16,352 nucleotides of DNA from JAWXBM01 sp964602895. Its GTDB lineage: Bacteria; Pseudomonadota; Gammaproteobacteria; Xanthomonadales; SZUA-36. The stretch's first letter is position 1; every line of letters starts with the position of its first letter. A program made the position numbers and the translations under genes. The stretch is taken from assembly GCA_964602895.1 (NCBI GenBank), contig CAZRTG010000066.1:1-16352 (forward strand). Direction: 5' to 3'. A model generated the notes under the pieces. That model was not told the origin of the DNA. It worked only from the letters and a program-made list of their open reading frames with translations, and did no database searches. Below, one piece after another: positions 15,420 to 16,352 of this stretch.

Positions 15420-16172
15420 TCAATTGGCTGCAGCGTAAATGGCTAGAAAATCCTCTGCCTTAAGCGAAGCTCCACCAATCAACCCACCATCAATATCCTT
15501 CCGTGCAAATAAATCGGCGGCATTGGATGGATTCACACTGCCGCCGTACAAAATACGTATTTGACCGCCTATTATATCATCGTGTCCGGATAGTTTGTCA
15601 CGTATGAAGGCGTGAATTTCCTGAGCCTGCTCCGGACTGGCTGTTTTTCCTGTACCAATGGCCCATACCGGTTCGTATGCGATGGTTGCTGAAGCAAAGC
15701 TGTCGATACCGGATTTTTCCAACACCACATCAATCTGGTCGCTGATAACCTGTTGTGTTGCACCACTTTCCCGCTCATCCAGCGTTTCGCCCACACAAAG
15801 CAGGGGTTCCAGACCGGCCTCCAGTGCTGCAACGAACCGATCAGCGACATCCGCATTGCTTTCACCAAACAGAGTACGCCGTTCGGAATGGCCAACCAAT
15901 ACATAATGACAACCGAAATCCAGCAGCATCGCTGCTGATACTTCCCCGGTAAACGCACCTTTCGGAGAGGGGTGCAGTGTTTGGGCACCCCACCTGATCG
16001 GACTACCCTTCAGCATCTTCTGCGTCCTTTGCAAATAGGGACAGGGAGGGAAAACAGCCATGTCGGCAGACTCGCCCAATCCAACCCCGGTAATCAGTGG
16101 ATCGAGTAATTCCTTGACCATGGATCTTGAGCCATGCATTTTCCAGTTACCCGCAACCAGCTTTCTACGCAT
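15420..16172 (-). CDS. tpiA: Triose-phosphate isomerase
   Basis: TpiA interconverts dihydroxyacetone phosphate and glyceraldehyde 3-phosphate in cytoplasmic glycolysis and gluconeogenesis. The protein is 250 aa, the normal length of this TIM-barrel enzyme. The catalytic residues are present: Lys11 (in AGNWKMHG), His95 (in VLVGHSERR) and Glu167 (in AYEPVWAIGTGKTA, which includes the mobile loop 6 sequence). The phosphate-binding YGGSV and GGLIGGASL are at 209-213 and 229-237. I use the ATG at 16172 instead of the TTG at 16178, because GGAG lies 9 bases before the ATG but only 3 before the TTG, and MRRKLVAGNWKMHG is the family N-terminus. It is probably the first gene of a tpiA-secG transcript. 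Confidence 0.98.
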   Translation of the reverse strand: MRRKLVAGNWKMHGSRSMVKELLDPLITGVGLGESADMAVFPPCPYLQRTQKMLKGSPIRWGAQTLHPSPKGAFTGEVSAAMLLDFGCHYVLVGHSERRTLFGESNADVADRFVAALEAGLEPLLCVGETLDERESGATQQVISDQIDVVLEKSGIDSFASATIAYEPVWAIGTGKTASPEQAQEIHAFIRDKLSGHDDIIGGQIRILYGGSVNPSNAADLFARKDIDGGLIGGASLKAEDFLAIYAAAN

Positions 16173-16197
16173 TTTCAATATCTCCGAAACGGGCGAC

Positions 16198-16225
16198 AGA
16201 ATACCATGGTGCGAGCAGTGCGCAA
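16198..16225 (-). promoter_or_regulatory. Candidate sigma70 promoter of tpiA
   Basis: On the minus strand a -35 box TTGCGC (16220-16225) and a -10 box TATTCT (16198-16203) are separated by 16 bases. Transcription would start near 16191, giving a leader of about 19 bases that carries the GGAG ribosome site (16182-16185). No other promoter of similar quality was seen before secG, tRNA-Leu or nuoA, so this may feed much of the downstream region. It is a sequence match only. Confidence 0.45.
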
Positions 16226-16286
16226 GCCAGTGAGATGTGACTTTGGGCTGATTTGGGTCAAACCATGCCGTTATTTTCCAATTTAG

Positions 16287-16313
16287 GGAAGCTCTGAATT
16301 ATTCAGAGTTTCC
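16287..16313. repeat. Inverted repeat 1 upstream of tpiA
   Basis: GGAAGCTCTGAAT and ATTCAGAGTTTCC form 13-base arms around a single T, with one mismatch that becomes a G-T wobble in RNA. No T-tract follows on either strand, so it is not a textbook terminator. It directly abuts a second inverted repeat. It could be a bidirectional terminator for a gene beyond the window, a protein-binding palindrome, or a REP-like or small mobile-element end. Confidence 0.6.
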
Positions 16314-16333
16314 TTGGCACATGGATGTGCCAA
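16314..16333. repeat. Inverted repeat 2 upstream of tpiA
   Basis: TTGGCACAT and ATGTGCCAA are perfect 9-base arms around GG. The element touches the preceding inverted repeat with no gap, so the pair makes two adjacent hairpins. No gene was found in the 174 non-coding bases from the tpiA TTG to the window end, apart from the promoter candidate near tpiA. The TTGGCA...TGCCAA symmetry also resembles a generic dimeric-regulator operator, but I cannot assign a regulator. Confidence 0.6.
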
Positions 16334-16352
16334 CATTTTCAATGATGGTAAA

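Noticed and set aside
16233..16261. TTGACC as an alternative -35 box upstream of tpiA
   Set aside because: At 16-18 bases spacing the partner (ACATCT) matches the -10 consensus poorly; the TTGCGC/TATTCT pair is better.

Overview
The window holds a complete 14-gene operon for respiratory complex I (proton-pumping NADH:quinone oxidoreductase), nuoABCDEFGHIJKLMN. It lies on the minus strand, so it reads from the right end of the window towards the left. Upstream of it (to the right) are tpiA, secG and a tRNA-Leu(GAG) gene; downstream (to the left) is the 5' part of an initiator tRNA-fMet gene cut by the window edge. Every protein gene is intact and all face the same way. I see no mobile element with a transposase, no CRISPR array and no cargo genes.

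The gene content points to a gammaproteobacterium outside the Enterobacterales/Pseudomonas group. NuoC and NuoD are separate proteins, not a fused NuoCD, and NuoG lacks the extra N7 cluster cysteines found in E. coli. The order tpiA-secG-tRNA-Leu(GAG)-nuoA..N-tRNA-fMet matches, from memory, the arrangement in lineages such as Legionella, Coxiella and their relatives, where rimP-nusA-infB follow the tRNA-fMet. Base composition looks close to even and uniform along the window. I cannot name a genus.

Layout, right to left: 16179-16352 is non-coding, with two adjacent inverted repeats and a candidate sigma70 promoter for tpiA. Then come tpiA (triose-phosphate isomerase), secG (Sec translocon subunit), tRNA-Leu, and nuoA to nuoN with gaps of at most 36 bases and several overlaps (TGATG, ATGA, TAATG types). 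After nuoN come a stem-loop, a good candidate promoter, and tRNA-fMet.

The Nuo proteins form one machine. NuoE, F and G make the NADH-oxidising module (FMN and several Fe-S clusters). NuoB, C, D and I carry electrons to quinone. NuoA, H, J, K, L, M and N are the membrane arm that pumps protons. The catalytic and cluster-binding residues I checked are all present, so the complex should be functional. I found no previously undescribed system. The points worth a second look are small: the position of the nuo operon between two tRNA genes, the nuoA start region, the paired hairpins before tpiA, and T at position 1 of the initiator tRNA.
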